From positions 1 through 44,554 of the forward strand of contig NZ_SJON01000024.1 of the NCBI RefSeq assembly GCF_004331385.1: a stretch of 44,554 nt of DNA, written 5' to 3'. This document shows positions 1 through 10,226 of this stretch, piece after piece. Under the pieces are notes generated by a model, which saw nothing but the letters and a program-made list of their open reading frames with translations, had not been told where the DNA came from and made no database searches. The position numbers and the translations under genes are program-made. How positions within the stretch are numbered: position 1 is the stretch's first letter; each line of letters opens with the position of its first letter. The stretch is from Enterobacter quasihormaechei (GTDB lineage: Bacteria; Pseudomonadota; Gammaproteobacteria; Enterobacterales; Enterobacteriaceae).

Positions 1-834
1 ATGATCTTCACGGTCTTAGGGCAGTGCGTGGTGGGCGGGTTTATTGTCCTCGCGCTGGCGCTTATGAAAGGTAATCTCAGTGCCGAACGGCAGCAGCGTC
101 TGGTGCTCAGCATGTTTGGTCTGTGGGTGCTGATGGGCATTGGCTTTATCGCTTCCACGCTGCACCTGGGTTCGCCAATGCGCGCGTTCAACTCCCTGAA
201 TCGCGTGGGCGCCTCTTCGCTGAGTAATGAGATTGCCAGCGGCGCAATCTTCTTTGCCGTAGGCGGGCTGGGGTGGCTACTGGCAGCGGTGAACAAGCTG
301 CCGTCAGTGTTACGCGCGTTGTGGCTTATCGTCACCATGGTACTGGGCGTGGTATTCGTCTGGATGATGGTTCGGGTGTACAACACGATTGACACCGTTC
401 CGACCTGGTACAGCGTCTGGACACCGATGAGCTTCTTCCTGACGATGTTCATTGGCGGCCCGCTGCTGGGCTATCTGCTGCTGCGCGTGGCCGGCGTTAC
501 GGGTTGGGCGATGCGCCTGCTGCCTGCGGTCTCGCTGCTGGCACTGGTCATCAGTACCGTTGTGGCGCTGATGCAGGGAGCGGAGCTGGCGACGATTCAC
601 AGCTCTATCCAACAGGCTTCGGCCCTGGTGCCGGATTACGGTTCGCTGATGGCCTGGCGCGTGGTGCTGCTGACGGCGGCGCTGGTCTGCTGGGTTGCCC
701 CTCAGCTTAAAGGCTACCAGCCTGCGCTGCCGTTGCTGTCGCTGGCGTTTGTACTGGTGCTGGCCGGGGAACTGATTGGCCGCGGCGTGTTTTACGGCCT
801 GCATATGACGGTCGGTATGGCTATCGCCAGCTAG
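1..834 (+). CDS. dmsC: DMSO reductase membrane anchor subunit DmsC (5' end cut by window)
   Basis: DmsC is the integral membrane subunit of the anaerobic DmsABC dimethyl sulfoxide reductase. It anchors DmsAB and oxidises menaquinol. The 277 visible residues are almost entirely hydrophobic helices and match DmsC throughout. His55 and Glu77 here line up with His65 and Glu87 of the 287-residue E. coli protein, residues linked to quinol handling. The constant offset of 10 means the first ATG of the window is an internal methionine and the true start lies about 30 bases to the left, outside the window. The upstream dmsA and dmsB are expected there. The gene ends just before a clear terminator, so it is the last gene of the dms operon. 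E. coli has ycaC next; here ycaD follows directly. Confidence 0.95.
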   Translation: MIFTVLGQCVVGGFIVLALALMKGNLSAERQQRLVLSMFGLWVLMGIGFIASTLHLGSPMRAFNSLNRVGASSLSNEIASGAIFFAVGGLGWLLAAVNKLPSVLRALWLIVTMVLGVVFVWMMVRVYNTIDTVPTWYSVWTPMSFFLTMFIGGPLLGYLLLRVAGVTGWAMRLLPAVSLLALVISTVVALMQGAELATIHSSIQQASALVPDYGSLMAWRVVLLTAALVCWVAPQLKGYQPALPLLSLAFVLVLAGELIGRGVFYGLHMTVGMAIAS

Positions 835-853
835 TTTTTATTTTTTGTTATAT

Positions 854-886
854 AAAGCCGGGACATAGCGCCCGGCTTTTCTTTTT
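854..886 (+). terminator. Rho-independent terminator of the dms operon
   Basis: A 9-bp perfect stem (854-862 pairing with 871-879) with an 8-base loop is followed by a T-rich tract. It lies about 20 bases after the dmsC stop. The rest of the gap up to ycaD (about 887-1109) is AT-rich and holds no gene or strong promoter that I can support. Confidence 0.85.
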
Positions 887-1109
887 TCATTCATGAAATT
901 TTTCAACTGATGTTTCGCTTAAGAATTTCCCGGATATAAATAAAAACAAATAGATAATTAATATCTGTAGCAGGCTTTGCATTAGCAGGATGAGTTTTTT
1001 AAATCGACGTGGCGCATATCGTGCGTGACGCCTGAATCGGTGGATTGACTTTGTTTTTGCCAGTGGCATGATGCGCACGAAATCTGAATTTCCTCACGGT
1101 TTTTAATCC

Positions 1110-2258
1110 ATGACCACCTATACCCGCCCGGTGCTTTTGTTGCTCTGTGGCCTGCTTTTGCTGACCCTGGCGATCGCGGTGTTAAACACACTCGTCCCGC
1201 TCTGGCTGGCCCATGAAAACTTACCGACCTGGCAGGTGGGTATGGTTAGCTCGTCCTTTTTTACGGGAAATCTGCTGGGCACCTTATTAACGGGTAGCCT
1301 TATTAAGCGTTTTGGTTTTAACCGTAGTTATTATCTGGCGTCGCTGATCTTTGCCGTCGGATGCGCCGGTTTAGGCCTGATGGTCGGCTTCTGGAGCTGG
1401 ATGGTCTGGCGCTTTATTGCGGGCGTCGGCTGCGCAATGATTTGGGTGGTGGTGGAAAGTGCGCTGATGTGCAGCGGCACCTCGCGTAACCGCGGGCGTC
1501 TGCTGGCGGCTTACATGATGGTGTATTACGTCGGTACCGTTCTGGGACAACTGATGGTCAGCAAATTCCCAACCGACCTGATGAGCGTACTGCCGTGGGT
1601 AACGGGCATGGTGCTGGCTGCGGTCCTGCCGCTGCTCTTTACCCGAATCGTGAACCAGGGCAGTGAGCATCAGGAAGCTACGCACGTCTGGCCGATGCTC
1701 AGGCTTCGTCAGGCGCGTTTAGGCGTTAACGGCTGTATCATCTCCGGGATTGTGCTGGGTTCACTCTATGGCCTGATGCCGCTCTATCTCAACCATCAGG
1801 GCGTCAGCGATTCCGGGATCGGTTTCTGGATGGCGGTCATGGTCAGCGCTGGGATTGTAGGTCAATGGCCGATCGGTCGTCTGGCCGATCGTTTTGGTCG
1901 CCTGCTGGTGCTGCGCGTGCAGGTTTTTGTGGTGATCATGGGCTGCCTCGCCATGCTCAGTAACGCCGCGATGGCGCCTGCGCTGTTCATTCTGGGGGCT
2001 GCGGGCTTTACGCTCTATCCCGTCGCGATGGCCTGGGCCTGTGAGAAAGTAGAGCATCATCAGCTGGTGGCGATGAACCAGGCTTTATTGCTGAGCTACA
2101 CCATCGGCAGCTTGCTGGGGCCGACTTTTACCTCCATGCTCATGCAAAACTATTCTGATAACCTGCTGTTTATCATGATTGCCAGCGTGTCGTTTATCTA
2201 TCTGCTAATGCTGCTGCGCAAAGTCGGCGAGCATCCCACGCCGGTGGCACACGCCTGA
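1110..2258 (+). CDS. ycaD: MFS transporter YcaD
   Basis: This is a 382-residue major facilitator superfamily permease, the same length as E. coli YcaD and similar along its whole length. It has about 12 predicted membrane helices in two halves. The loop motifs include IKRFGFNRS after helix 2 and RLADRFGRL in the second half, the usual basic MFS motif A positions. The substrate is not known in any species; the family is sometimes grouped with drug or sugar efflux proteins, and I do not assign one. The chosen ATG matches the E. coli N-terminus but has no recognisable Shine-Dalgarno sequence in front of it. It is a single-gene unit: a terminator lies before it (dmsC) and another directly after it. 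Confidence 0.93.
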   Translation: MTTYTRPVLLLLCGLLLLTLAIAVLNTLVPLWLAHENLPTWQVGMVSSSFFTGNLLGTLLTGSLIKRFGFNRSYYLASLIFAVGCAGLGLMVGFWSWMVWRFIAGVGCAMIWVVVESALMCSGTSRNRGRLLAAYMMVYYVGTVLGQLMVSKFPTDLMSVLPWVTGMVLAAVLPLLFTRIVNQGSEHQEATHVWPMLRLRQARLGVNGCIISGIVLGSLYGLMPLYLNHQGVSDSGIGFWMAVMVSAGIVGQWPIGRLADRFGRLLVLRVQVFVVIMGCLAMLSNAAMAPALFILGAAGFTLYPVAMAWACEKVEHHQLVAMNQALLLSYTIGSLLGPTFTSMLMQNYSDNLLFIMIASVSFIYLLMLLRKVGEHPTPVAHA

Positions 2259-2264
2259 TGAATT

Positions 2265-2291
2265 AAAAGCCTGTCGATGACAGGCTTTTTT
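2265..2291 (+). terminator. Rho-independent terminator of ycaD
   Basis: An 11-bp perfect stem (2265-2275 with 2279-2289), 3-base loop and T-run begins 7 bases after the ycaD stop. Confidence 0.88.
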
Positions 2292-2381
2292 GTCCCTGTC
2301 ACATATAAGACTTTTGCTTATTGTGCGTTTTTACTGCCTGGCGATAATTCAAATGCGTACTACCACTAAAAGGCAGCCATC

Positions 2382-2903
2382 ATGTCTACTCGTCGTTTTA
2401 CCACTACCGCACTTGCCGTAGTGTTGTCCTTAACGTTTGCAACGGCTCCGGTCATGGCTAATCCCGGGAACGGGAATGGCGGTGGCCACGGAAACGGTGG
2501 CGGACAAGGTAATAGCGGCAATCATGGTAACGGCAACGCCGGCAACCATGGTAATAAGCAAAATAAGGGTCAGGATAATCCAGGAAAATCGGATAAAAGC
2601 GTCAAAAACAGCAAAGATGTCGGTAACGACGTCGACGTTCGCGTGAGCTTCGATCGCGCCCGCCATCTGGCGCTGAATTATGGCTTAACGGGCTATGACT
2701 CTCTGCCTCCGGGCATTGCGAAAAATCTTGCGCGCGGTAAACCGCTGCCTCCGGGCATTGCAAAGAAAACCGTGCCGGCCTCAATGCTCGGCCAGCTTCC
2801 TTCCTATCCGGGGTATGAATGGCGCGTGGTGGGGGACGACCTCGTCTTAATTGCCCTGAGTACCGCGATTGTGACTGCCGTTATTAACGGCGTCTTTGAA
2901 TAG
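2382..2903 (+). CDS. CigR/RcnB-family secreted or envelope protein
   Basis: This is a 173-residue protein with a typical Sec signal peptide (residues 1-26, cleavage after PVMA). A low-complexity tract of glycine, asparagine and histidine follows (about 27-68), then a C-terminal domain with two copies of LPPGIAK (108-114 and 122-128). Paired LPPG(L/I)AK motifs are the hallmark of the RcnB-like domain (PF11776), found in RcnB and in the Salmonella anti-virulence protein CigR. A hydrophobic segment near the end (about 153-170) could be a membrane helix, as proposed for CigR. The function here is unknown; metal binding by the His/Asn/Gly tract is only a guess. An SD-like AAAAGGC precedes the ATG. 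The gene occupies the place of ycaM-ycaN-ycaK of E. coli and has its own terminator, so it looks like a separately acquired or retained single-gene unit. Confidence 0.85.
   Translation: MSTRRFTTTALAVVLSLTFATAPVMANPGNGNGGGHGNGGGQGNSGNHGNGNAGNHGNKQNKGQDNPGKSDKSVKNSKDVGNDVDVRVSFDRARHLALNYGLTGYDSLPPGIAKNLARGKPLPPGIAKKTVPASMLGQLPSYPGYEWRVVGDDLVLIALSTAIVTAVINGVFE
2703..2761 (+). repeat. 17-bp direct repeat inside the CigR/RcnB-like gene
   Basis: An identical 17-bp block occurs at 2703-2719 and 2745-2761, exactly 42 bp (14 codons) apart. It encodes the two LPPGIAK motifs with the same codons for the first six residues, so the repeat is preserved at DNA level as well as protein level. Confidence 0.9.
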
Positions 2904-2908
2904 AATAT

Positions 2909-2938
2909 AAAAAGGCCCGGTTCTCACCGGGCCTTTTT
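2909..2938. terminator. Bidirectional terminator between the CigR-like gene and pflA
   Basis: A 12-bp perfect stem (2909-2920 with 2927-2938) and 6-base loop is flanked by A-run and T-run on either side. It can stop transcripts arriving from both the plus strand (CigR-like gene) and the minus strand (pflA, which ends at 2940). Confidence 0.88.
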
Positions 2939-2939
2939 C

Positions 2940-3680
2940 TTAATACATGACCTTGTGGCCGTATTGCTCAAGAATGCCTTTGACGCGTTCCATCGTCTCT
3001 TTTTTCGGCGGCTTCACGCCGTCAAGCTTGTACTCTTCGCCCATCGCCACCCATTTGTGTTTACCCAACTCGTGATAGGGCAGGAGTTCAATTTTCTCCA
3101 CGTTGCCCATATCCCGGGTAAACTCGCCCAGACGATGCGCGGAATCATCATCATCTGACCAGCCCGGCACCACCACGTAGCGGATCCACGTTTTGACGCC
3201 TTTGTTGGCAATGTATTTCGCAAATTCCAGCGTACGGTGGTTCGAGACGCCGACCAGGTTCTGGTGAATTTCATCGTTCATCTGTTTGAGATCGAGCATC
3301 ACCAGATCGGTTACCTCAAGCAGTTCATCAATAACCGGATCGTAGCGGCGTACAAAGCCGTTGGTGTCGAGGCAGGTATGAATACCTTCTTTGTGGCAGG
3401 CGCGGAACCAGTCGCGCACAAATTCAGCCTGAAGAATGGCTTCACCGCCGGATGCCGTCACGCCACCGCCGGACGCGTTCATAAAGTGGCGATAGGTCAC
3501 CACCTCTTTCATCAGATCCTCAACGGTGACTTCTTTGCCGCCGTGGGTATCCCAGGTGTCACGGTTGTGGCAGTACAGGCAGCGCATCAGGCAGCCCTGG
3601 AAAAAGGTGATGAAACGGATCCCCGGGCCATCGACGGTGCCACAGGATTCAAAGGAGTGAATGCGACCAATAATTGACAT
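2940..3680 (-). CDS. pflA: Pyruvate formate-lyase 1 activating enzyme PflA
   Basis: PflA is a radical SAM enzyme that places the glycyl radical on PflB under anaerobic conditions. The protein is 246 residues, the E. coli length. The [4Fe-4S] motif C-x3-C-x2-C is present at Cys30, Cys34 and Cys37, and the following residues match PflA closely to the C-terminus. A longer frame continues 18 codons upstream, but the start at 3680 is preferred. It matches the E. coli start (MSxIGRIHSF) and has a GGAG ribosome site 10 bases upstream. It follows pflB on the same strand with a 204-base gap containing the pflB terminator, so it probably has its own promoter plus some read-through. Confidence 0.96.
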   Translation of the reverse strand: MSIIGRIHSFESCGTVDGPGIRFITFFQGCLMRCLYCHNRDTWDTHGGKEVTVEDLMKEVVTYRHFMNASGGGVTASGGEAILQAEFVRDWFRACHKEGIHTCLDTNGFVRRYDPVIDELLEVTDLVMLDLKQMNDEIHQNLVGVSNHRTLEFAKYIANKGVKTWIRYVVVPGWSDDDDSAHRLGEFTRDMGNVEKIELLPYHELGKHKWVAMGEEYKLDGVKPPKKETMERVKGILEQYGHKVMY

Positions 3681-3817
3681 TGCGGTGATATCTCCAGCAT
3701 CGGCCCGTCCGGGGCCTGAGTATGCACAGCTCAAAGCCGGCTGTGTTGAAGTCTGTTTTGGCTGTTATCCATAAAGTATAGATAGCGGACAAAAGAGACT
3801 GAGGAGAAGAGGGTGCT

Positions 3818-3845
3818 AAAAAGGCCCCACTGACGTGGAGCCTTT
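3818..3845 (-). terminator. Terminator of the focA-pflB operon
   Basis: An inverted repeat (3820-3830 with 3835-3845) has a 4-base loop. Read on the minus strand it forms an unbroken stem with one U-G wobble and ends in a run of six Ts. Read on the plus strand the same position is a C-A mismatch, so the element favours the minus strand. Confidence 0.85.
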
Positions 3846-3884
3846 ATTGTACGCTTTTTAACGCGTGATTTCAGTCAATTCCAC

Positions 3885-6167
<2,283 letters not shown>

Positions 6168-6218
6168 GTAACACCTACCTTCTTAAGTGGATTTTTTATT
6201 TACTGCCTGAGACAACCA

Positions 6219-7076
6219 TTAATGATGATCGCCGCCACGCAGGTAAATGACCCAGTATGTCAACCCAACTAACAGACCCCCACCGATAATGTTCCCGATA
6301 GTGACGGGGATCAGGTTATCAGTAATGAAATTCATAATAGTCAGGTGTGAAAAACTTTCCGGGGTTGAACCAACAGCAGTCCAGAACTCCGGGCTTGCAA
6401 AGTTGCGGATAACAATCCCCATCGGGATCATGAACATATTCGCAATACTGTGCTCAAAGCCGCTGGCAACAAACATCGCAACCGGCAGAACCATAATCAT
6501 GGCTTTATCCATCAGGCTACGACCAGAGTAGCTCATCCAGACCGCCAGGCAGACCATCAGGTTTGCAAGGATGCCGAGAGCAACAGCTTCGATAAATGTA
6601 TGGTGCATTTTGTGGTCAGCGGTTTGCAGGACGTTAAGCCCCCAGCCGCCGTTGGCGGTCATGTACTCGCCAGAGAGCCACATCAACAGAACAAAGAGCA
6701 GACAGCCAATCAGGTTACCAACGTAGACGTTGAGCCAGTTGCGCCCCAGTTGACCCCAGGTAATTCTTCCGCTGGCTTTTGCCACAACAATCAACACCGT
6801 TGAGGTGAAGAGGTCGGCACCGCAGATGACGCAAAGAATCAGACCCAGTGAGAAGCAAATACCACCAATCAGTTTCGCTATGCCGAAAGGCATCCCGGCC
6901 GTGCCGGTGGTGGCTGTGATATAGAAGACGAAAGCGATGGAGATGAACACACCAGCCGTAATGGCCAGAAAGAACGTCGTCATCGGATGTTTCGTTGCTT
7001 TGTAGACACCCGCTTCTTCGGCAACTTTCGCCATCGCAGCGGGGAGTAATAGATCAAAAGGGTTGTCAGCTTTCAC
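6219..7076 (-). CDS. focA: Formate channel FocA
   Basis: FocA is a pentameric inner-membrane channel (FNT family) that exports and imports the formate made by PflB. With the GTG start at 7076 it is 285 residues, the E. coli length, reading V(M)KADNPFDLLLP. Six hydrophobic segments are visible. The gating residues Thr91 and His209 (in SGFEHS) are in the positions known from E. coli FocA. An upstream ATG at 7118 would add 14 residues, but that stretch overlaps the transcription start predicted from the FNR promoter, so the GTG is favoured. The cytoplasmic N-terminal segment, known to interact with PflB, is conserved. It is the promoter-proximal gene of focA-pflB. Confidence 0.96.
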   Translation of the reverse strand: MKADNPFDLLLPAAMAKVAEEAGVYKATKHPMTTFFLAITAGVFISIAFVFYITATTGTAGMPFGIAKLIGGICFSLGLILCVICGADLFTSTVLIVVAKASGRITWGQLGRNWLNVYVGNLIGCLLFVLLMWLSGEYMTANGGWGLNVLQTADHKMHHTFIEAVALGILANLMVCLAVWMSYSGRSLMDKAMIMVLPVAMFVASGFEHSIANMFMIPMGIVIRNFASPEFWTAVGSTPESFSHLTIMNFITDNLIPVTIGNIIGGGLLVGLTYWVIYLRGGDHH

Positions 7077-7101
7077 ACTAACTCTCTCTTTATTAAGTCG
7101 G

Positions 7102-7150
7102 CGACGAGATACTAACAAAGCATTATAGAAGAGAAATTGATATAGATCAT
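7102..7150 (-). promoter_or_regulatory. FNR-activated focA promoter
   Basis: An FNR site, TTGAT-ATAG-ATCAT, lies at 7137-7150. A -10 element TAGTAT (7109-7114, minus strand) puts the start point near 7102 and the FNR centre at -41.5, exactly class II spacing. The start lies 26 bases before the focA GTG. A perfect TATAAT at 7122-7127 is nearer the FNR site, but that spacing would not suit activation. Confidence 0.8.
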
Positions 7151-7395
7151 ATCTCGCCTGGCTTATAGGCCCGCAGTGTGTATGGTTTTACAGCAAAAGC
7201 GGAGTAAGTATTTGATTATCCGTATAAAAATAAATTTTAAAAGTTATGAAAAGAGTTGAATTTTTTCCTTCAGCCTCCCTTAAAACAGTTAATTAAAATG
7301 GAGTATTTATTATAATTAGTAACAGTAAAGCACAGGTAAGTATTTTTATATTTACCCATGGTTAACTTAACTATTACATTTAAATGTCATTGCCT
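7151..7395 (-). promoter_or_regulatory. AT-rich upstream control region of focA-pflB with an ArcA box
   Basis: This gene-free stretch is very AT-rich. At 7287-7296 it carries AGTTAATTAA, a full match to the ArcA-P core consensus. A second related GTTAA repeat pair lies at about 7361-7372. In E. coli the same region holds several focA promoters with ArcA and IHF sites; I infer the same role here. No reading frame of note is seen. Confidence 0.6.
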
Positions 7396-7399
7396 AAAA

Positions 7400-7430
7400 A
7401 TAAAAAAAAAAGGGGCAATGAAATTGCCCC
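7400..7430 (-). terminator. Terminator of ycaO
   Basis: An 8-bp perfect stem (7412-7419 with 7423-7430) with a GAA/TTC loop is followed on the minus strand by a run of ten Ts. It lies about 54 bases after the ycaO stop. Confidence 0.88.
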
Positions 7431-7483
7431 GTAATATAGCTCAGGCGGTTGAATACGCCTACTGCCATTAATGTTATATGCGC

Positions 7484-9244
7484 TTATTTTGACCAGTAAG
7501 CGGCTTTTGCCTTCTGCAATTTTTCATACGCATTCAGCAGCGACTGATGCGCCGGGAAGGCTTTCAGATCGCTGTCAACCGCTTGCAGGCCATAGAACGG
7601 CTCTTCACCGCTCAGCGCCGCGCTGGCAGCTTCAACAGCATCTGCACCGTACATGCGGACAAAGGCGTTCAGATACTGCAATGGCTCGCGCTCGTCTTCC
7701 TGAGAAAGCAGGAGCAGCGTTTGCAGGCAACGGTAATAGTTAGTGCGCTCGGCGGAGAAGACGGACTGGTTAAACTCCATCGTCCACTCGGTCCAGGCCA
7801 GAGCCTGATCCAGATCGCCGCCCGCCAGTGCCAGCATCGCTTTCAGTTCGCCGATGCGCAGCGTGTACCAGCCGTTATCTTTTCCGGTTGCCAGACCCAG
7901 CAGCTCACGTACGCGGGTGAAATCATCGTGACCTTCGTCGTCCAGCTGGGCGATCAGGTTCAGATAATCTTCCTTTTCCCACTCGCTGCCCGGCAGGGCC
8001 AGCAGGGTTTCACGCAGATGTGCGCCCATGCTGTTGTTCGCCAGCCACAGATCTTCTGCCGGATAAATGTCGGACATGCCCGGTACAATGATACGGCACG
8101 CGTAAACGCCAAGGTGTTCATAGTCGGCAATATAGACTTCCTGATCCTCCGCGTTGAAGATCGCCATCAGCGTGGCGAACTCTTCTTCCGTCGTACCGGC
8201 AAAGCTCCAGTCCACGAACGGATAGTCCGCGTCCTGCTTGAACATATCCCAGGAAATCAAACCGCTGGAGTCGATGAAGTGCGTTTCGAGGTTGGTGTGC
8301 TCGGCGACCTCTTCATCATCAAAGGTCGGCGGCGTAAACACGTCGAGGTCTTTCAGGCTACGACCTTGCAGCAGTTCGGTCACCGTACGCTCCAGTGCCA
8401 CGCCGAAGTCAGGGTGCGCGCCGAAGGAGGCGAAGCAGGTGCCGTTGGCCGGGTTGAACAGCACCACGCAGATAACCGGATATTTGCCGCCCAGAGAACC
8501 GTCGTAGGCAAAGATTGGGAAACCTTCCGCTTCCAGTTTGGCGATGGATTCCACCACGCCCGGGTAGCGGGCCAGCACGTCAGCCGGGATCTCCGGCAGG
8601 CTGATGGATTCGGCAATAATGCGGTTTTTGATGTGACGCTCGAAAACTTCAGACAGCCCCTGCACGCGTGCTTCGTTGCGGGTGTTACCGGCGGACATGC
8701 CGTTAGACACGTACAGGTTGCCAACGATATTCATCGGAATATACACGGTCTGCTCATCAGACTGGCGGGTGAACGGCAGGGCGCAGATCCCACGTTCCTC
8801 ATTGCCGGATTGCAGGTCGATCAGCATGCTGGCGGTCAGTTCGTTTTCCGGATCGTAGAACGCACGCAGACGCGCATCCAGAATACCTTCCGGCAGTTCA
8901 TCGTCCTCGGTCAGCGGGAACCATTTTTCATTCGGGTAGTGAACGAACGGACCGTTGGCGATGGAGTCGCCCAGCCAGAAGTCGGCGAAGAAATAGTTGG
9001 TCGACAGACGTTCAAAATACTCACCCAGCGCAGAGGCCAGCGCCGCTTTTTTGGTTGCGCCTTTACCGTTGGTAAAGCACAGCGCACAGTCTTTGTCGCG
9101 AATATGCACGGACCAGACGTGAGGCACCGGATTCAGCCAGGAGGCTTCTTCGATATTAAAGCCCAGGTCGGTCAGTTTCTGCTGGAAGCGAGCGATGGAA
9201 TCTTCCAGAGCGGCGTCTTTGCCGGGGATAAACGTTTGAGTCAT
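7484..9244 (-). CDS. ycaO: YcaO, ATP-dependent cyclodehydratase-family protein (RimO partner)
   Basis: The 586-residue protein has the same length as E. coli YcaO, the founding member of the YcaO (DUF181) superfamily. Family members phosphorylate backbone amides. E. coli YcaO itself has been linked to beta-methylthiolation of ribosomal protein S12 together with RimO, without a known peptide substrate of its own. The ATP-binding glutamate helices are visible in GEYFERLST (about 75) and RVQGLSEVFER (about 190-200). The C-terminal third resembles a tetratricopeptide-like helical domain. The start at 9244 (MTQTFIPGKD) matches E. coli; a longer frame adds 11 unconserved residues. The gene is a monocistronic unit divergent from ycaP. 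Confidence 0.95.
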   Translation of the reverse strand: MTQTFIPGKDAALEDSIARFQQKLTDLGFNIEEASWLNPVPHVWSVHIRDKDCALCFTNGKGATKKAALASALGEYFERLSTNYFFADFWLGDSIANGPFVHYPNEKWFPLTEDDELPEGILDARLRAFYDPENELTASMLIDLQSGNEERGICALPFTRQSDEQTVYIPMNIVGNLYVSNGMSAGNTRNEARVQGLSEVFERHIKNRIIAESISLPEIPADVLARYPGVVESIAKLEAEGFPIFAYDGSLGGKYPVICVVLFNPANGTCFASFGAHPDFGVALERTVTELLQGRSLKDLDVFTPPTFDDEEVAEHTNLETHFIDSSGLISWDMFKQDADYPFVDWSFAGTTEEEFATLMAIFNAEDQEVYIADYEHLGVYACRIIVPGMSDIYPAEDLWLANNSMGAHLRETLLALPGSEWEKEDYLNLIAQLDDEGHDDFTRVRELLGLATGKDNGWYTLRIGELKAMLALAGGDLDQALAWTEWTMEFNQSVFSAERTNYYRCLQTLLLLSQEDEREPLQYLNAFVRMYGADAVEAASAALSGEEPFYGLQAVDSDLKAFPAHQSLLNAYEKLQKAKAAYWSK

Positions 9245-9371
9245 GGCGTTCACTTTTATCGTACGTAAAGCGCGCAATGATACGGGTTTTGCGTGACGGG
9301 TGCTATCTCCGGCGAAAATAAATGGCTGGGCTATGCTTATAAGCAGTAACCTACTGTTAAGGCATAGAAAA

Positions 9372-10064
9372 ATGAAAGCATTTGATCTCCAGCGGATGGC
9401 GTTTGATAAAGTTCCCCCCGAGTTTTTAGGTGAAGTGGCGCTGCGCAGCTTCTACACCTTTGTTCTCGTCTTCCTGTTTCTGAAAATCACCGGACGCCGC
9501 GGCGTCCGGCAGATGTCGCTGTTTGAGGTGCTGATCATCCTGACGCTGGGGTCAGCGGCGGGGGATGTTGCCTTTTATGACGATGTGCCTATGGTGCCGG
9601 TCTTTGTCGTCTTCGTGACGCTCGCGCTGCTCTACCGGCTGGTCATGTGGCTGATGTCGAAAAGCGAAAAGCTGGAAGATCTGTTCGAAGGGAAGCCGGT
9701 GGTGATTGTCGAAGATGGTCAACTGGCCTGGGAGAACGTGCAACGCGCCAATATGACGGAGTTTGAGTTCTTTATGGAGCTTCGCATCAGCAGCGTTGAA
9801 CAGCTGGGGCAGGTGCGTCTGGCGATTATGGAAACGAACGGTCAAATCAGCATTTATTACTATCCCGACGATGAGGTCAGGCCCGGGCTGTGCATCCTGC
9901 CGGATATGCTTATCGAGCGATACAAAACCGTACCTGAGGCGGGCGAGTATGCCTGCATAAAATGTAGCCACGTGGTGGGCATGCAGGCGGGCGATCATCA
10001 ATTATGTCCTCGCTGTACGAATCCAGAATGGACGAAGGTTAGCCGGGCTAAGCGCATTACCTGA
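9372..10064 (+). CDS. ycaP: YcaP, DUF421 membrane protein with C-terminal zinc ribbon
   Basis: The protein is 230 residues, matching E. coli YcaP, a DUF421 (YetF-like) inner-membrane protein of unknown function. Three hydrophobic helices occupy about residues 25-110. The small alpha/beta DUF421 domain follows, with the EGKPVVIVEDGQ and MTEFEFFMELR signatures. The tail holds a C-x2-C...C-x2-C knuckle (Cys195, Cys198, Cys212, Cys215) that should bind zinc. The start at 9372 is chosen by similarity; an upstream in-frame ATG at 9300 would add 24 unconserved residues. It is divergent from ycaO, with a 127-base shared gap. No function is assigned. Confidence 0.92.
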   Translation: MKAFDLQRMAFDKVPPEFLGEVALRSFYTFVLVFLFLKITGRRGVRQMSLFEVLIILTLGSAAGDVAFYDDVPMVPVFVVFVTLALLYRLVMWLMSKSEKLEDLFEGKPVVIVEDGQLAWENVQRANMTEFEFFMELRISSVEQLGQVRLAIMETNGQISIYYYPDDEVRPGLCILPDMLIERYKTVPEAGEYACIKCSHVVGMQAGDHQLCPRCTNPEWTKVSRAKRIT

Positions 10065-10110
10065 CAGCGATTTTGTCGGTTTTGTGACAACGGTACGGCA
10101 GATTGTTTTG

Positions 10111-10126
10111 TGTGACGAGGGACACA
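10111..10126 (+). promoter_or_regulatory. Candidate CRP site upstream of serC
   Basis: TGTGA-CGAGGG-ACACA matches 9 of the 10 defining bases of the CRP consensus. It is about 100 bases before the serC start. serC-aroA of E. coli is known to be affected by CRP and Lrp, which supports the site, but I could not place a convincing -10/-35 pair relative to it. Confidence 0.45.
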
Positions 10127-10226
10127 TTTCTCCGGCCATAAGTTTTAGACATTGCGGCGCGTGTCACTGAATGATAAAACCGATATCCACAGTTATAACT
10201 TATGGCTTTTAGCGTGGTGAGGGGAA

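Noticed and set aside
887..1078. A 63-codon minus-strand frame between dmsC and ycaD
   Set aside because: No convincing ribosome site, no family and unusual composition. It could be a small membrane peptide, but nothing supports it.
7122..7127. Perfect TATAAT as the focA -10
   Set aside because: The FNR site would be centred near -28.5, overlapping polymerase contacts, so it is not the activated promoter; TAGTAT fits the -41.5 rule exactly. It might still act as an FNR-repressed start.
7547..9268. A 573-codon open frame antisense to ycaO
   Set aside because: The same situation as over pflB: a composition artefact opposite a conserved gene.
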